This document shows, in pieces, positions 36,401 to 44,514 of a stretch of 64,000 nt of DNA. The notes below the pieces were generated by a model. It searched no databases and was not told the DNA's origin. It worked only from the letters and a program-made list of their open reading frames with translations. How positions within the stretch are numbered: the first letter of the stretch is position 1; each line of letters begins with the position of its first letter. The DNA is from Lytechinus variegatus (Eukaryota; Echinodermata; Echinoidea; Temnopleuroida; Toxopneustidae). The position numbers and the translations under genes were made by a program. The stretch is taken from contig NC_054756.1 of the NCBI RefSeq assembly GCF_018143015.1, positions 26,544,440 to 26,608,439 of the forward strand, read 5' to 3'.

Positions 36401-37554
36401 AGAATAAAGCTGAGAAAAAAATTAACACAATGACATGCTGTAGGGGTGATGAAAATATCTAGACAAATCTCTATTTCAGTGAAATACAGTGAAAAAATAT
36501 TCTTAAAGGACAAGTCCAACCCAACAAAAACTTGATTCTAATAAAAAGAGAAAAAATTCAACAAGCATAACACTGAAAATTTCATCAAAATCAGATGTAA
36601 AATAAGAAAGTTATGGCATTTTATAGTTTCGCTTATTTTCAACAAAATATGAACGAGCCAGTTACATCCAAAAAAGAGAGTTGATGACATCACTCACTCA
36701 CTATTTCTTTTGTATTTCATTATATGAAATATGAAATATTTTTATTTCATCGTCATTGTCATGTGAAATGAAGTTTCATTCCTCCCTGAACACGTGGAAT
36801 TCCATTATTTTAACATTTTGTGGTTCAGGCAAGGATGCCCTAATCGTCAAATTCGTAAAAATTGAAATATTGTTTAATGCAAACAATAAAAAACAAAAGA
36901 AATAGTGAGTGTCATCATCGACTCTCTCATTTGGATGTAACTGGCTCGTTCATATAACTATTTTGTTGAAAATAAGCTAAATTTTTAATGTCATAACTTT
37001 CTTATTTTACATCCGATTTTGATGAAATTTTCAGTATTGTGCTTGTCTGCCTCCTCTACTGATTCAAATCAACATTTTTCTGAGGTGGACTTGACCTTTA
37101 AACCCTTGTCGATGGGGATAACACTACATGACCATCATGTAGTAGTGAAACCCCTTTTTGGGGCTTGCCAGAGTTAACTCAGCACCCCCTTACAAAAATC
37201 GTCCCAAGGGCCCCGATACAACGCTGAGCCTCACATGAAAATACTATTACTTTGAACTTCCCCTTTAAAATTGATTCCTTCGGGTATGGCATTATGGATG
37301 CCATGATAGACATATATATATGTGGTACGAAAGGAATATTAAGGTATATTTAGGTATTACGTCATTGCTCCTCCTGCTCCCCCGTAGTCCCGGTGAAAAT
37401 ATGCACAACTATTTTTCTTAAGTTAAACATGAAGGATGTACTCTTTCAGGACATTCTACATAAAAACCTTACCTGTTATGTTTAAGTCCGATGAACTGAC
37501 ATGCACGATAAGGATGGAATGCACGACGATCGCTACAATTGGCCTTAATTCCAT
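20284..37554 (-). CDS. SRCR-WSC-WSC transmembrane receptor, complete nine-exon gene
   Basis: Exons in order: 37473-37554, 33349-33567, 32373-32447, 29512-29814, 25096-25260, 23798-24097, 23155-23262, 21227-21308, 20284-20383. They sum to 1434 bases, giving 477 residues plus a stop. Layout: signal peptide (1 to about 22), SRCR (28-125), WSC-1 (126-226), stalk (227-281), WSC-2 (282-381), stalk (382-417), membrane helix (about 420-444), tail (445-477). All introns are phase 1 except the last, phase 2, and the frame stays open through every junction. Predicted role: type I surface receptor with scavenger-type and carbohydrate-binding-type modules, plausibly innate recognition or adhesion; this is inference from the domains. 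It could instead be two adjacent genes, one per WSC-stalk pair, but there is no second helix or signal peptide to support that. Gene 1 at 1337-7467 is its tail-to-tail paralogue. Confidence 0.8.
21227..21308 (-). CDS. Transmembrane helix exon (gene 2)
   Basis: 82 bases from TTTTACAG to CAAAG/GTAATT. Encodes GGRIGLIVVVAIILLYAVVV and on to L-L-I-R-Q-R. Same phases (1 in, 2 out) and same flanking residues as the gene 1 helix exon, but three residues shorter. Confidence 0.9.
21419..21466. repeat. (AT)n microsatellite
   Basis: An imperfect TATA/ATAT run in the intron between stalk 2 and the helix exon of gene 2. Confidence 0.85.
21799..22250. mobile_element. Palindromic element with a second MITE nested in it
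   Basis: The outer element runs from TTCCATACAGTATCATGG to CCATGGTACTGTATGTTCC and is full of TATGGTATTACT/AGTAATACCATA palindromes. The inner one (21830-22037) has ACACTCTAAAAA and TTTTTAGAGTGTA ends with GGGTAAA/TTTACCC arms, and splits the outer left arm. Both lie in a gene 2 intron. Confidence 0.7.
22251..23154. other. Intron sequence of gene 2
   Basis: AT-rich. A short plus frame at 22457-22720 has Lys/Asn-rich composition and no domain; not called. Confidence 0.4.
23155..23262 (-). CDS. Stalk exon 2 (gene 2)
   Basis: 108 bases, phase 1-1, from ATCCAG to CCCAAG/GTAAGA. The 36 residues are Thr/Pro-rich with an N-C-T glycosylation site, starting I-E-T-T-R and ending E-V-Q-Y-S-Q-G, nearly the same ends as the gene 1 stalk at 2422. 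Confidence 0.8.
23798..24097 (-). CDS. WSC-2 domain exon (gene 2)
   Basis: 300 bases, phase 1-1, after ATACAG and before GTAAGA. The peptide opens DCGFLGCYPFHLSEL and has CITWCERSG, YLYAGV, ATCLCGS, CNSPCIG and FCGGPSH. Nine cysteines. It is closer in sequence to the gene 1 WSC exon than to WSC-1 of its own gene, suggesting the WSC-2/stalk/helix block was duplicated as a unit. Confidence 0.9.
24204..25072. mobile_element. Two TTAA-type MITEs of family A, one inside the other (A3)
   Basis: The outer copy starts AGGTTAAGTCCACCCC at 24211, runs to 24342, breaks, and resumes near 24943 with TATGCACAACTCATTGATATGCAAATG, which is the next text of the family. The inner full copy, 24343-24942, begins AAAGGACAAGTCCATCCCC and ends GGGGTGGACTTGACCTTTAA. 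The outer end stops about 20 bases short of the stalk exon 1 donor. Confidence 0.75.
25096..25260 (-). CDS. Stalk exon 1 (gene 2)
   Basis: 165 bases, phase 1-1, from TTTCTAG to CAAAG/GTAGGA. The 55 residues are Ser/Thr/Asp-rich with one cysteine, begin I-E-T-S-P-E and end K-T-E-V-Q-H-F-K-G, like the other two stalk exons (E-V-Q-x-x-x-G end). Has an N-S-T glycosylation site. Confidence 0.75.
25466..25961. mobile_element. MITE family B (B1)
   Basis: Begins TTTAAAGGGGAAGATTGCCC and ends GTAAACTTCCCCTTGAAT, with inverted halves (TTATTAGAATTTTAAATT.../AATTTAAATTCTTATTAA). About 500 bases in the intron upstream of stalk exon 1. Confidence 0.7.
26228..26445 (+). mobile_element. tRNA-derived SINE (S4), best-preserved head
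   Basis: Head with GTGGCCCAGTGGATTAG (box A) and GGGTTCGAATCCC (box B), then body ending CCGGGGTAATAATAAAAGTA. It cannot fold as a full tRNA cloverleaf over its whole length, and its body matches S1 and S6, so it is a SINE and not a tRNA gene. Intronic in gene 2. Confidence 0.8.
26822..27045. mobile_element. Foldback element with poly-G/poly-C ends
   Basis: GGGGGAGGTCAGTCAAATAT...ACACACGCGTGACC at the left is mirrored by GGTTACGCGTGTGT...ATATTTAACTGCCCCTCCCCCC at the right. About 220 bases, non-coding. Confidence 0.65.
27046..28514. other. Intron sequence of gene 2
   Basis: AT-rich, with a GGGTCTCGACCCGGG-like palindrome near 27440-27459 and a short (AAT)n run near 27547. No exon seen. Confidence 0.4.
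28515..29020. mobile_element. Foldback element L2 (opposite orientation to L1, no SINE)
   Basis: Opens GTACAACGCCTACTTAGCTTG and closes ATGCCTATTCGCTATTTG; it is the reverse complement of 17417-18318 minus the SINE. The internal GCGAGATTTCGCAT hairpin sits at 28882-28985. Confidence 0.75.
29355..29462 (-). mobile_element. SINE head fragment (S5)
   Basis: On minus: GGTTTTGTGGCTCAGTGG (box A) and GGGTCCGAATCCC (box B). It ends about 50 bases from the WSC-1 donor of gene 2. A fainter similar head lies at 29140-29215. Confidence 0.6.
29512..29814 (-). CDS. WSC-1 domain exon (gene 2)
   Basis: 303 bases, phase 1-1, from CTGTAG to GATA/GTAAGA. The peptide opens ESGYLGCYPRD and carries CITWCNRS, TCLCGNAS, CNRRC and NNCGG. 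The first cysteine of the usual D-C-G-F start is Ser here, leaving eight. A minus-strand SINE head lies about 50 bases past the donor. Confidence 0.85.
30249..31748. mobile_element. Large foldback element family C, copy C2, with nested palindrome
   Basis: Ends CAGTGCGTATAAAAAAAACG and ATACGCACTG with long inverted arms, as in C1. The interior is the reverse complement of C1 (ATTGTGTGCTACAAAG at 30837 against CTTTGTAGCACACAAT at 4693). A further palindrome at 30372-30528 (ACGGCGGCCGTACGG arms) is inserted in its left arm and is absent from C1. Confidence 0.75.
31749..32372. other. Intron sequence of gene 2
   Basis: No repeat or exon recognised between element C2 and the second SRCR exon. Confidence 0.4.
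32373..32447 (-). CDS. SRCR domain exon, second part (gene 2)
   Basis: A 75-base exon between TTTCAG and GTAAGG with 25 codons: D-E-D-S-I-A-E-C-S-A-H-P-G to V-I-C-Y-G. It supplies the SRCR end (AEC, VIC), but the usual N-C-x-H-x-E-D piece reads N-F-F-T-S-E, so only four cysteines remain in the whole domain. The exon is too short to show up as a long open frame. Confidence 0.75.
32448..33348. other. Intron inside the SRCR domain of gene 2
   Basis: About 0.9 kb with an (AC)n run at 33031-33052. No other feature seen. Confidence 0.5.
33349..33567 (-). CDS. SRCR domain exon, first part (gene 2)
   Basis: Phase 1-1, 73 codons, starting D-V-R-L-V-G-G and including EGRLEVLV, WQTVSTWGF, VICRELGYPA and IECVGG, in the order of a scavenger receptor Cys-rich domain. 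The cysteine usually found in TVC is Ser here and the second G-C of LGC is Tyr. The domain is finished by the next exon. Confidence 0.85.
33876..34518. mobile_element. TTAA-type MITE family A (A4)
   Basis: AAAAGGACAAGTCCACCACAAC to GAAGTGGACTTGACCTTTAA, with a short internal duplication near 33985-34030 (AAGAAAGTTATGACATTTTA-like text twice). Confidence 0.8.
34530..35115. mobile_element. Inverted-ended repeat O, first copy
   Basis: GGATACCATGCGCGACC near 34585 and the mirrored GGGAGCGCATGGTATGCACTC near 35073 frame a segment with repeated AACAAGTATTGG and CACGTAA words. A second copy follows at 35245. Both lie in the first intron of gene 2. Confidence 0.65.
35245..35818. mobile_element. Inverted-ended repeat O, second copy
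   Basis: AAATACTCCCCGGGGGG then GAGTGGATACCATGCGCGACC at the left; GGTCGCGCATGGTATCCACTC then CCCCGGGAAATACT at the right. Same internal order as the first copy. A stray family C end (CAGTGCGTATTAAAA at 35158) lies between them. Confidence 0.7.
35819..36502. other. First intron of gene 2, no exon seen
   Basis: AT-rich text without a recognised repeat. Confidence 0.4.
36503..37101. mobile_element. TTAA-type MITE family A (A5)
   Basis: TTAAAGGACAAGTCCAACCC to GGTGGACTTGACCTTTAA; TTAA is seen at both ends. The outer 200 bases of each side are inverted (AAGCGAAAC-like and GAGCCAGTTACATCC / GGATGTAACTGGCTC). Confidence 0.85.
37473..37554 (-). CDS. Signal peptide exon (gene 2, start codon)
   Basis: ATG at 37554-37552 opens M-E-L-R-P-I-V-A-I-V-V-H-S-I-L-I-V-H-V, then a polar S-S-S-D end: a classic signal peptide of about 22 residues. 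ACAG/GTAAGG at 37473 gives a phase-1 donor, matching the next exon. This is the only ATG upstream of the SRCR exon seen to start a hydrophobic leader in phase. Confidence 0.75.
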
Positions 37555-38660
37555 CTCACATGTAAAGTTGCAAAGAGGCACCTATACTCCCAGCAGACTT
37601 CGGTTTGGATTAGAATTAGATTTAATTGATTGAAAATCAGACCCAAATCAATACAGAAATATTTTATCGACTTCGCTTGTATCTGGACGATGTCATTAAA
37701 TTCAGTTCCGAAGTTTGCTTGCTGCTAATATAAGTGATTTTTCTTCTTCTTTCCTTCTTTCTTTCCTTATTTTTCGTTTTTTGTGTGCATAGATCCGGAT
37801 GAACTAGAATCCCTATACCGGAAGAAAACGTAGTATATCCTGTAGAAACCACAAACCTCCAAAGTGGAATATTTTATTCCTCGATGTCAGAAAATTGTCC
37901 TAAAGTTTTGCTCTTCTCTTTTATAGCGAGCATTAGTTACACTCATCCATGACAATTTTCAAAAAAAAATCATGCCACAAATAGGCCCTACAATGAAATT
38001 TTTTTTGTTTTCCGTTTCTTTCTAAAATCGTTCACAGTTCCCTGTCTTTTTTTATAATGAAGCGCATAGTTGCGCTTTATTATACGGTATTGGGCATTGG
38101 CGGCAGAAGCCAACGAATTTAGGGGGGGGGGTCCACCTGAAATTTAGGAATGGACACAGGTAAAACAAAATGGGCAAGGAAAAAAAAGGTTATCAACAAA
38201 AATTGGAGGGGGGTCTAGGAAACAAAGTTGACAAGCAAAAAAAAGGTTATCAACATAAATTATAGGGGGTCCGCCCCCACCTAAAATTTAGGGTTTTCGA
38301 CTTGCTTCCGAAAAGATGGGCGGGAACTTAGAGAGATATGGCAGGGAAAAGACAATGTTCAGAATACCGATTTGTGACAATCATAGCGGTGTCACATCTC
38401 GAAGAGAAAGACAAAAGTTATGACAGTGTTCCAGAATACCACCCCAGGTGTCTTAGTTTCTGAAGGGTTGACCATGAAATCGCTACTATGTCGGTTGCAA
38501 AAGCTGCCCAAGAATCATGATCATCCGTATCAGGATTACCTTAAGTTAAGAAGACAATGATCCTACAAAAATTGAATAGTTTGAATTCTCGTCATGTGTC
38601 AGTGCTAAGCAAAAAAAAACAATTATTGATATTTTAAAATGGTTGATATTAAATGGCCTA
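37555..38660. other. Upstream region of gene 2 (intergenic)
   Basis: A CT-rich tract at 37740-37770 (GA-rich on the coding strand) lies about 190 bases upstream of the start codon. No TATA box was singled out. Repeated AAATTTAGG and GGTTATCAACA text at 38110-38295 is repeat debris. Confidence 0.35.
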
Positions 38661-39166
38661 CACTGTAAAAAAGGTATTTGAAATTTTAAGCACGTTGTTC
38701 AAGCCCACCACTTTAAGAACAATTACTGTTTAAGCTTTTTAAGCATCTACTGTTTTAATTTTTCCAACCATGGTTTTAACTTACGTTTTTAAATTAGTTG
38801 TTTAAAACGTTTAAAAATTTGCCCCAAAAATTCTGTTATTGGATAACAGGCTTAATAATAATAGGCATTTATATAGCGCCATCTATCTAGAAATATGCCA
38901 TTCCGAGGCGCGTTGTTATTACTATCACCCCGACTTAAGCTCGAGCTGCCTTTCAGCGCTCATGCATTCAACGCATTAATCCTGCCGGGTACCCATTCAC
39001 CTCACCTGGGTCGAGTGCAGCACAATGTGGATGAATTTCTTTCCGAAGGAAATTACACCATGGTACGGATTCGAACCCACGACCCACTGTTTCAAAGTCA
39101 GAATACTTAACAACTGGGCCACAACGCTCCACATTAAACAATTAACGTGTTTTTTTTTTACTGTGT
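38661..39166. mobile_element. CACTGTAAAAA-type foldback, split by a SINE
   Basis: CACTGTAAAAAAGG at the left and TTTTTTTTTACTGTG at the right mark one element; the middle is occupied by the SINE at 38860-39135. Confidence 0.55.
38860..39135 (-). mobile_element. tRNA-derived SINE (S6)
   Basis: On minus: head with GTGGCCCAGTTG and GGGTTCGAATCC, body with TCGACCCAGGTGAGGTG and CGGGGTGATAGTAA, and a TATAAATGCC(TATTATTATT) tail. Inserted in the foldback element around it. Confidence 0.75.
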
Positions 39167-40242
39167 ATATAGCAAATAACAAAAATAAATGTGGTCTGTG
39201 ACTTCAAAGTCGCGCATACAGCATAGAATTCAAGCAAATGACTGGAAATCATTATTTCAGCTTTCACTCTCACCGTCTCTCTCGTGTAAATGTATATAAA
39301 GCTGTGGGGAAAATCCGCCTGTTGGATACAGATGAAGCAAAAAGCAGATTTTGACGATGTAGTGCATTTATTGTAGCGCCAAGAAACTTGATTCAAATGA
39401 AAACAAATTTTCCACGTGACACCTCCTATTCGTAAGACATGTAAGACGTGCAAAATGTTGGTTATATGATAATGATGATAATAATAATAATGATATTAAT
39501 GATGGTGATAATAATAATAGCGAAATAAACTCTCCGTCAAGGAAAATACAAGAAACAAACACATTGACATGATTGAGAAAATATTTTTTTTCAAAATTTT
39601 TTTTTTAATAAGTAACTTAATTCCTTTCATTTCTTCAGATACTGATGATATGCAGTAAAACAAAATCATACAAAAGATGCATCTTGATTTTTTGTGCACT
39701 CACGAAACGGAATCATTTTCCAATCATTGTTATGTCACAATCAGAAGCCATTTCATTATCATTTTAAATAATGATTTATACATTATACATACACTCATCA
39801 TAAAAGATATACAATACAACTCTATTTAAATTTATTTCGTAATGAATAGTGACACATCATGTTAAAATCTATTCAACCCAGGCTAAAATGCGTCAATGAA
39901 ATGTTTCTCTTTTATTTCATGTTCTTAGTATTTTTTTGTAAAGCCATGAACGTGGAGCAACATGAAATTTTTAGCAATTTCATATGTATTTAACTTACAT
40001 TATGGACTTGATTTTTCATTTTTTTTGTTTGGTTCTTCGTGTGTTGCCGATGCAATGTCATGCGATCTCGTAAAATAACTCCCGTTTCTCCAATATATTC
40101 AACATCTGTTACTAGTGATACTATACATGTATTGTGTTCAAAGATGTGAATGAGAATGAATTTTTCAATTATACATGTTTGATTTAAAAAAATTCTCTTA
40201 AATGTCACCGTATCTGTAAATGCGGGTCGTTCTACATTCCGT
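39167..40242. other. Intergenic, no gene seen
   Basis: Contains a GAT/AAT microsatellite at 39468-39520 and poly-T at 39588-39605. Open frames here have no support. Confidence 0.4.
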
Positions 40243-40690
40243 TTAAAGGGGAAGTTCACCCTGACAAAGGTTTATTGTAAAAATAGCAGAAAAAAATAAT
40301 AAAACATATTGCCTAAGGTTTGAGAAATATTCATCAAATAATTAAATAGTTATTAGAATTTCAATTATTTGATTGTGACGTCATGAAATGTAATTTCCTC
40401 AGAAAATTGAAAATGGTTTTCACTGTAACTTTTGTATATCAATAGACAAATCATTTCACACCCGATCATAAAAAGAAAACAAAATTAAGTCATCAGGAAC
40501 CATACAAAATTTGAAATTCATACATTTTATATTACATACCACATGGGGCAGCTGCTCGTTTATGACGTCACAAATCAAAAATTTTGAGCTCTAATAACTT
40601 TCTTTCTCTTTAACGGATTTTCCTCAAACCTTCACCAATATTTTTTACTACTTTCTGCTATTTTTACTACAGGGTTTTCTACAGTTTTTT
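40243..40690. mobile_element. MITE family B (B2), right end lost
   Basis: Starts TTTAAAGGGGAAGTTCACCC. Internal ATGACGTCACAAATCAAA and GATTGTGACGTCATGAAA lie in inverted order. The right terminal repeat is not seen. Confidence 0.6.
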
Positions 40691-41504
40691 ATTAGGAGCT
40701 TGCTTCTACCAGTAACAATTGGGGTGAGTTTTGAATATATTTTCAAGGTTAGCATTAATCTGAGACATTAACCGTTTCACATCATTTGAAAAGTCTCCAA
40801 TATTTGGATCATATGTTGCATTGAAACCAATACTACTTAATTGTTCAATCGTCTTCTCTGTTGTCTAAGGAACACTTTTCTATGTGTAGCATACACTCTG
40901 TATGCCAACTATGATAAGATTCTTTGGATATTTTCGAAGGATAAGCATTGATCTTAAAACATATATTTTTTTCTTAATTTCCTAATTCGAGACAATAGTA
41001 CAAATAATAGGCCTTTTAAACAATTATTTGTGTGTAATGAATAATCAAATGAAAATAACAAAATTTGCACAAAATATAGATAAACAAAATAAAAAAAAAA
41101 CCTTAATTATCCCAGTCATTTTATCATACCGTAAAGCATTCACTCACAATAGATTCATTAGTCGGATTCGAATTTTAGAGTGTCGAATTTCAGACTCAAT
41201 ATGTTTTATATCCTCATATTTTATCAGTTCCTGTACATCACTGTTATCGTCAGGTCTCGCAACACAAACTGCTTGTTTACACTATGTGTACAGAAGAGGT
41301 AAAATATGTTTATGTATTACAAAGCAATTACAAAGCCCTTCGTATCTGTGTTATGAACTTTCACGTGTTTTACCCGTGATTGGTATTTTTGTTCCAAATA
41401 GGCTCGTACTCGTCAGCTTCATTTTTTTTTTCATTTCCAAATTATCGTAAGTCGATTAGTTTGTCTTTTCCTGTGTTATATTTACATGTATATCTATGTA
41501 AGGG

Positions 41505-41660
41505 ACCCCTCTGTAAAACAGCGTTGATATGTTATCAACGCTGAGTAGGGCAATCCCTCCGTCTTTTTAATGATCGTTTCTTTGTAACTGTAAATATATC
41601 TATCGTTGTTGTAATTTTTAATTGACGGAAAATAAATACAATACAATACAATACAACAAA
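41505..41660 (+). mobile_element. Retroelement 3' tail with (ACAAT)n end
   Basis: AGGGACCCCTCTGTAAAACAG...GACGGAAAATAAATACAATACAATACAATACAAC ends in a short tandem, as 3' ends of non-LTR elements do. No reverse transcriptase frame remains nearby. Confidence 0.45.
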
Positions 41661-41877
41661 TTAAATTGTCGTATGTAATTAAAATAACATTCGCAAATAT
41701 GCAAACAATATAAATTTAGATAGTTACAGTATGTAATTTTTTCCATCAGTAAACAAAATAATTATATCATACTTTGTAAAGTCATCATTTTATGGTTCGC
41801 TTTTTTTTGAAATGCCGAATAATTGAAAATTATAATGATAATAATATATTAAAACAATTTATCATAAACATAGTTAT

Positions 41878-41935
41878 GTGAAAATGAAGGGATCCACTAA
41901 AAAGCAAGTGCTTGTAGTGTGTGGACCCCTTTTCA
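41878..41935. repeat. Conserved short repeat motif GGGATCCACT...GTGGACCCC
   Basis: GGGATCCACTAAAAAGCAAG and GTGTGGACCCC recur as GGGGATCTACTAAAAGC / GCGTGGATCCCC at 56113-56151 and, decayed, at 44040-44085. Probably the end of one retroelement family. Confidence 0.5.
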
Positions 41936-41959
41936 CATCGGTAAATTGCAAATTCGTCT

Positions 41960-42475
41960 ATTGCCGGTTACACTTCGTAATTCCGAAGGTTCGTAATTCT
42001 GAAGGTTCTTTATTCCGAAAGTTCTTAATTCCGAAACACGTAAATTGCCTATACCTCGATGTTGGTTAATCCGAAAACGTAAAAGGGTTCGTTAATTCAA
42101 ACATTTGTGGCGTTATTCCGAAGGTTCGATAATCTGAAAACGAAATAAGGTTCGATGTTTCGAAGGTTCGTTAGTCCGAAAACGAAATAAGGTTCGTTGT
42201 TCCGAATGTTCGTTCATTCGAAAGCGAAATAAGGTTCGTTGTTCCGAAGGTTCGTTAGTCCGAAAACGAAATAAGGTTCGTTAATCATTACGTTTTCTGA
42301 CTAACGAACCTTCGGAATTACGAACCTCATTTTGTTTTCGGATTAACGAACCTTCGGAATTACGAACCTCACTTTGTTGTCGGAATAACGAACCTTCGGA
42401 AATATGAACCTTCGGTATAACCTTCGGAATATCCTAACCTTCGGAATAACGAAGCTTCGGAATTGCGAATGTATG
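41960..42475. repeat. Cryptic palindromic repeat built on TTCGGAATAACGAA
   Basis: The left half repeats TTCCGAAGGTTCGT and TCCGAAAACGAAATAAGG; the right half has the same words inverted (ACGAACCTTCGGAATTACG). The turn is near 42290. The whole can form one long irregular hairpin. Confidence 0.75.
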
Positions 42476-42479
42476 CGCT

Positions 42480-42865
42480 ATTGCCAACTCGTCCACTCAT
42501 CACATGGTCTACCTTCATTTAGTCTAATGCCATTCCATCCATCAATATTTCGTCTCACAACCATTTGGTCTAATAGTAATTTCGTCTAATCACCAGTTCG
42601 TCTATTATCATTTCGTCTCAGAACCAGTTGTTACAATACTCATTTATTTTTTTCACCCATTTCGCCCAATTAACACTAATTAAAATTACTCCAAATGATA
42701 TATGGATTAAATGGCTATTGGACCAACTGGTTATTAGACGAAATGGTGAGTGGACAAAATGGCAATTAGACCATGTGGATACTGGACGAACTGATGGTAG
42801 ACCAAATGATAGTAGACGAGTTGGCAATTGGACGAAATGTTATTAGACCGATTGGAAATAAACCC
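42480..42865. repeat. Second cryptic palindrome built on TCGTCTAAT / ATTAGACGA
   Basis: Words such as CATTTGGTCTAAT, TTCGTCTAATCACC and TTCGTCTATTATC fill the left half; GGTTATTAGACGAAATGG and AATTAGACC fill the right. It abuts the previous palindrome with a different word set. Confidence 0.7.
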
Positions 42866-43540
42866 TCCACATCTGTCGAGCTCTGCTTAGCACACACGAT
42901 GCCATGGCTGGGGTTTAAAGAATTTTATGGAAGAGTCACAACCTCCAAACCATGATGCTTCTAATACAAGTAGTTTTTATTATTTCTGCGATGCCACAAT
43001 ACAAAATAGATCTCCTTTGAAGGCTTGTTCCACTTCTTGAATCCTTCTCCGCTTTGTTCTCTTCTCCATTAAGGTAATTGGTATATGGAGCATTTGGGTG
43101 GCCGATATCTCATTTCCTTTACAACCCAGTCAAACATGAAAATATGTTAAACGTCATTTGCTTATTAGATTTGACTCGAGCCACGTACGTTTCTTGTAAA
43201 AACACAATTGTTTTGTTTGTGAATAGGGCTACGCCTTTTCTTTCCTTGGATATTCCTTTAGTATCTTTGCCACACCGTACGGGTATCTCCTGTCATTGAT
43301 GTTGCACGAATTTAAAGGAGCATAACGCAAACAGTTGATTAAGCATCCTTGAGCATCTCATTGTTACTTATATAGGTCGATGCCGGATCACTGCATCATG
43401 TTCTTTCCAAGTGCAGCCGTTCTTTCATAAATTTGATCCATACTTCTGCATTATAGAAGCATAATTTAAAACGGGTTTTGCAAAGGCAGGTCTTGCTGAC
43501 TTGTTAGCTAAAATGCGTATGGCATTATACTACACGTCGA
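42866..43540. other. Upstream of the GPCR, no gene seen
   Basis: No repeat ends or exons recognised. Confidence 0.35.
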
Positions 43541-43547
43541 ATCGGTG

Positions 43548-43632
43548 ATATATATATATTTTTTCATTTGATACTTCGTTTCATTCCGCTGTGTAAACCT
43601 CGTTCAGTAAACTACATATCCAGTGTCTCAGG
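43548..43632 (+). promoter_or_regulatory. Possible TATA box and first non-coding exon of the GPCR gene
   Basis: A TATATATATA run at 43548-43559 is followed about 70 bases later by CTCAG/GTAAGT (donor at 43631-43632), and an acceptor TTTGTAG lies at 44327-44333 or TTTTTGCAG at 44504-44512, just before the GPCR start codon. Order and spacing fit a TATA-driven gene with a spliced 5' UTR; AT-rich DNA makes chance TATA runs common. Confidence 0.35.
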
Positions 43633-43889
43633 TAAGTTTTGAGTCAAAGAAATGTATTCAACTTTTAACTTTCAGCCCTTTTAAAATGGTTGGAAATTAG
43701 TTAATATTACAATTTTAATACATCCATACAGACTGCTCAATACAAAAAGGGTGATATGATCAAATCTATTTAATACAAATTTGACTAATTGCGCAGCTGA
43801 CTTCGGCGTGCTAATTCGGTTTGGTTTCCTTTTTTTATAGTAAAAGTTTCGTCACAGGTTGTTGTATCTAACCTTAAATATGATTTTGA

Positions 43890-44090
43890 TTGATTTATTT
43901 ATTGTATTTATTTATTTATTGATATATTCATATTCCACAAATCCTCAAAGTACATTTCGTAAAAACTCATTTTTAAATGAAAAGATGCATCAACTGCATA
44001 ACACATGCAGGACTGAAATGTACCAATGAAAAAAAAATGAAGGAGCCTACTGAAAAGCAAAGCTTGTAAAGATGTAAGTCCCTGTCAAAA
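43890..44090. repeat. Decayed retroelement end
   Basis: TTTATTTATTGTATTTATTT text followed by AAAGCAAAGCTTGTAAAG resembles 55965-56155 in inverted order. Confidence 0.4.
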
Positions 44091-44514
44091 TTTTTTAAAG
44101 GGTAATATGATATAAGTAGAGTAACATTAATCAGCAAAATTACATAAATTTATGTAGATATAAACACTGTTACACGAACGTATATACACTATATACAAAA
44201 TTAAATATTGACTTTGAAATAATCAACAGTACCGTGGATAAGTATGAAGTTCACAAAATATTTGATTGACTCAATAAGAATTCAGAAGAATTTTTTTTTT
44301 GATGAGCAATTTATTATGCCCTTTTCTTTGTAGGTGCAGAGAAAGGGAAGCCGACGCTCATACCAGTTAGGTGGAGCTAGTGGCTCAGCCCACATGATAA
44401 TCAGCCATGCGCACTTCTACGTAATTCTGCTTTCAGCATCACCTGATCACGTAGCAATCGGTGTCGAATCTCAATCTTACACGAAGACTGACCTCAAGGT
44501 ATATTTTTGCAGGG

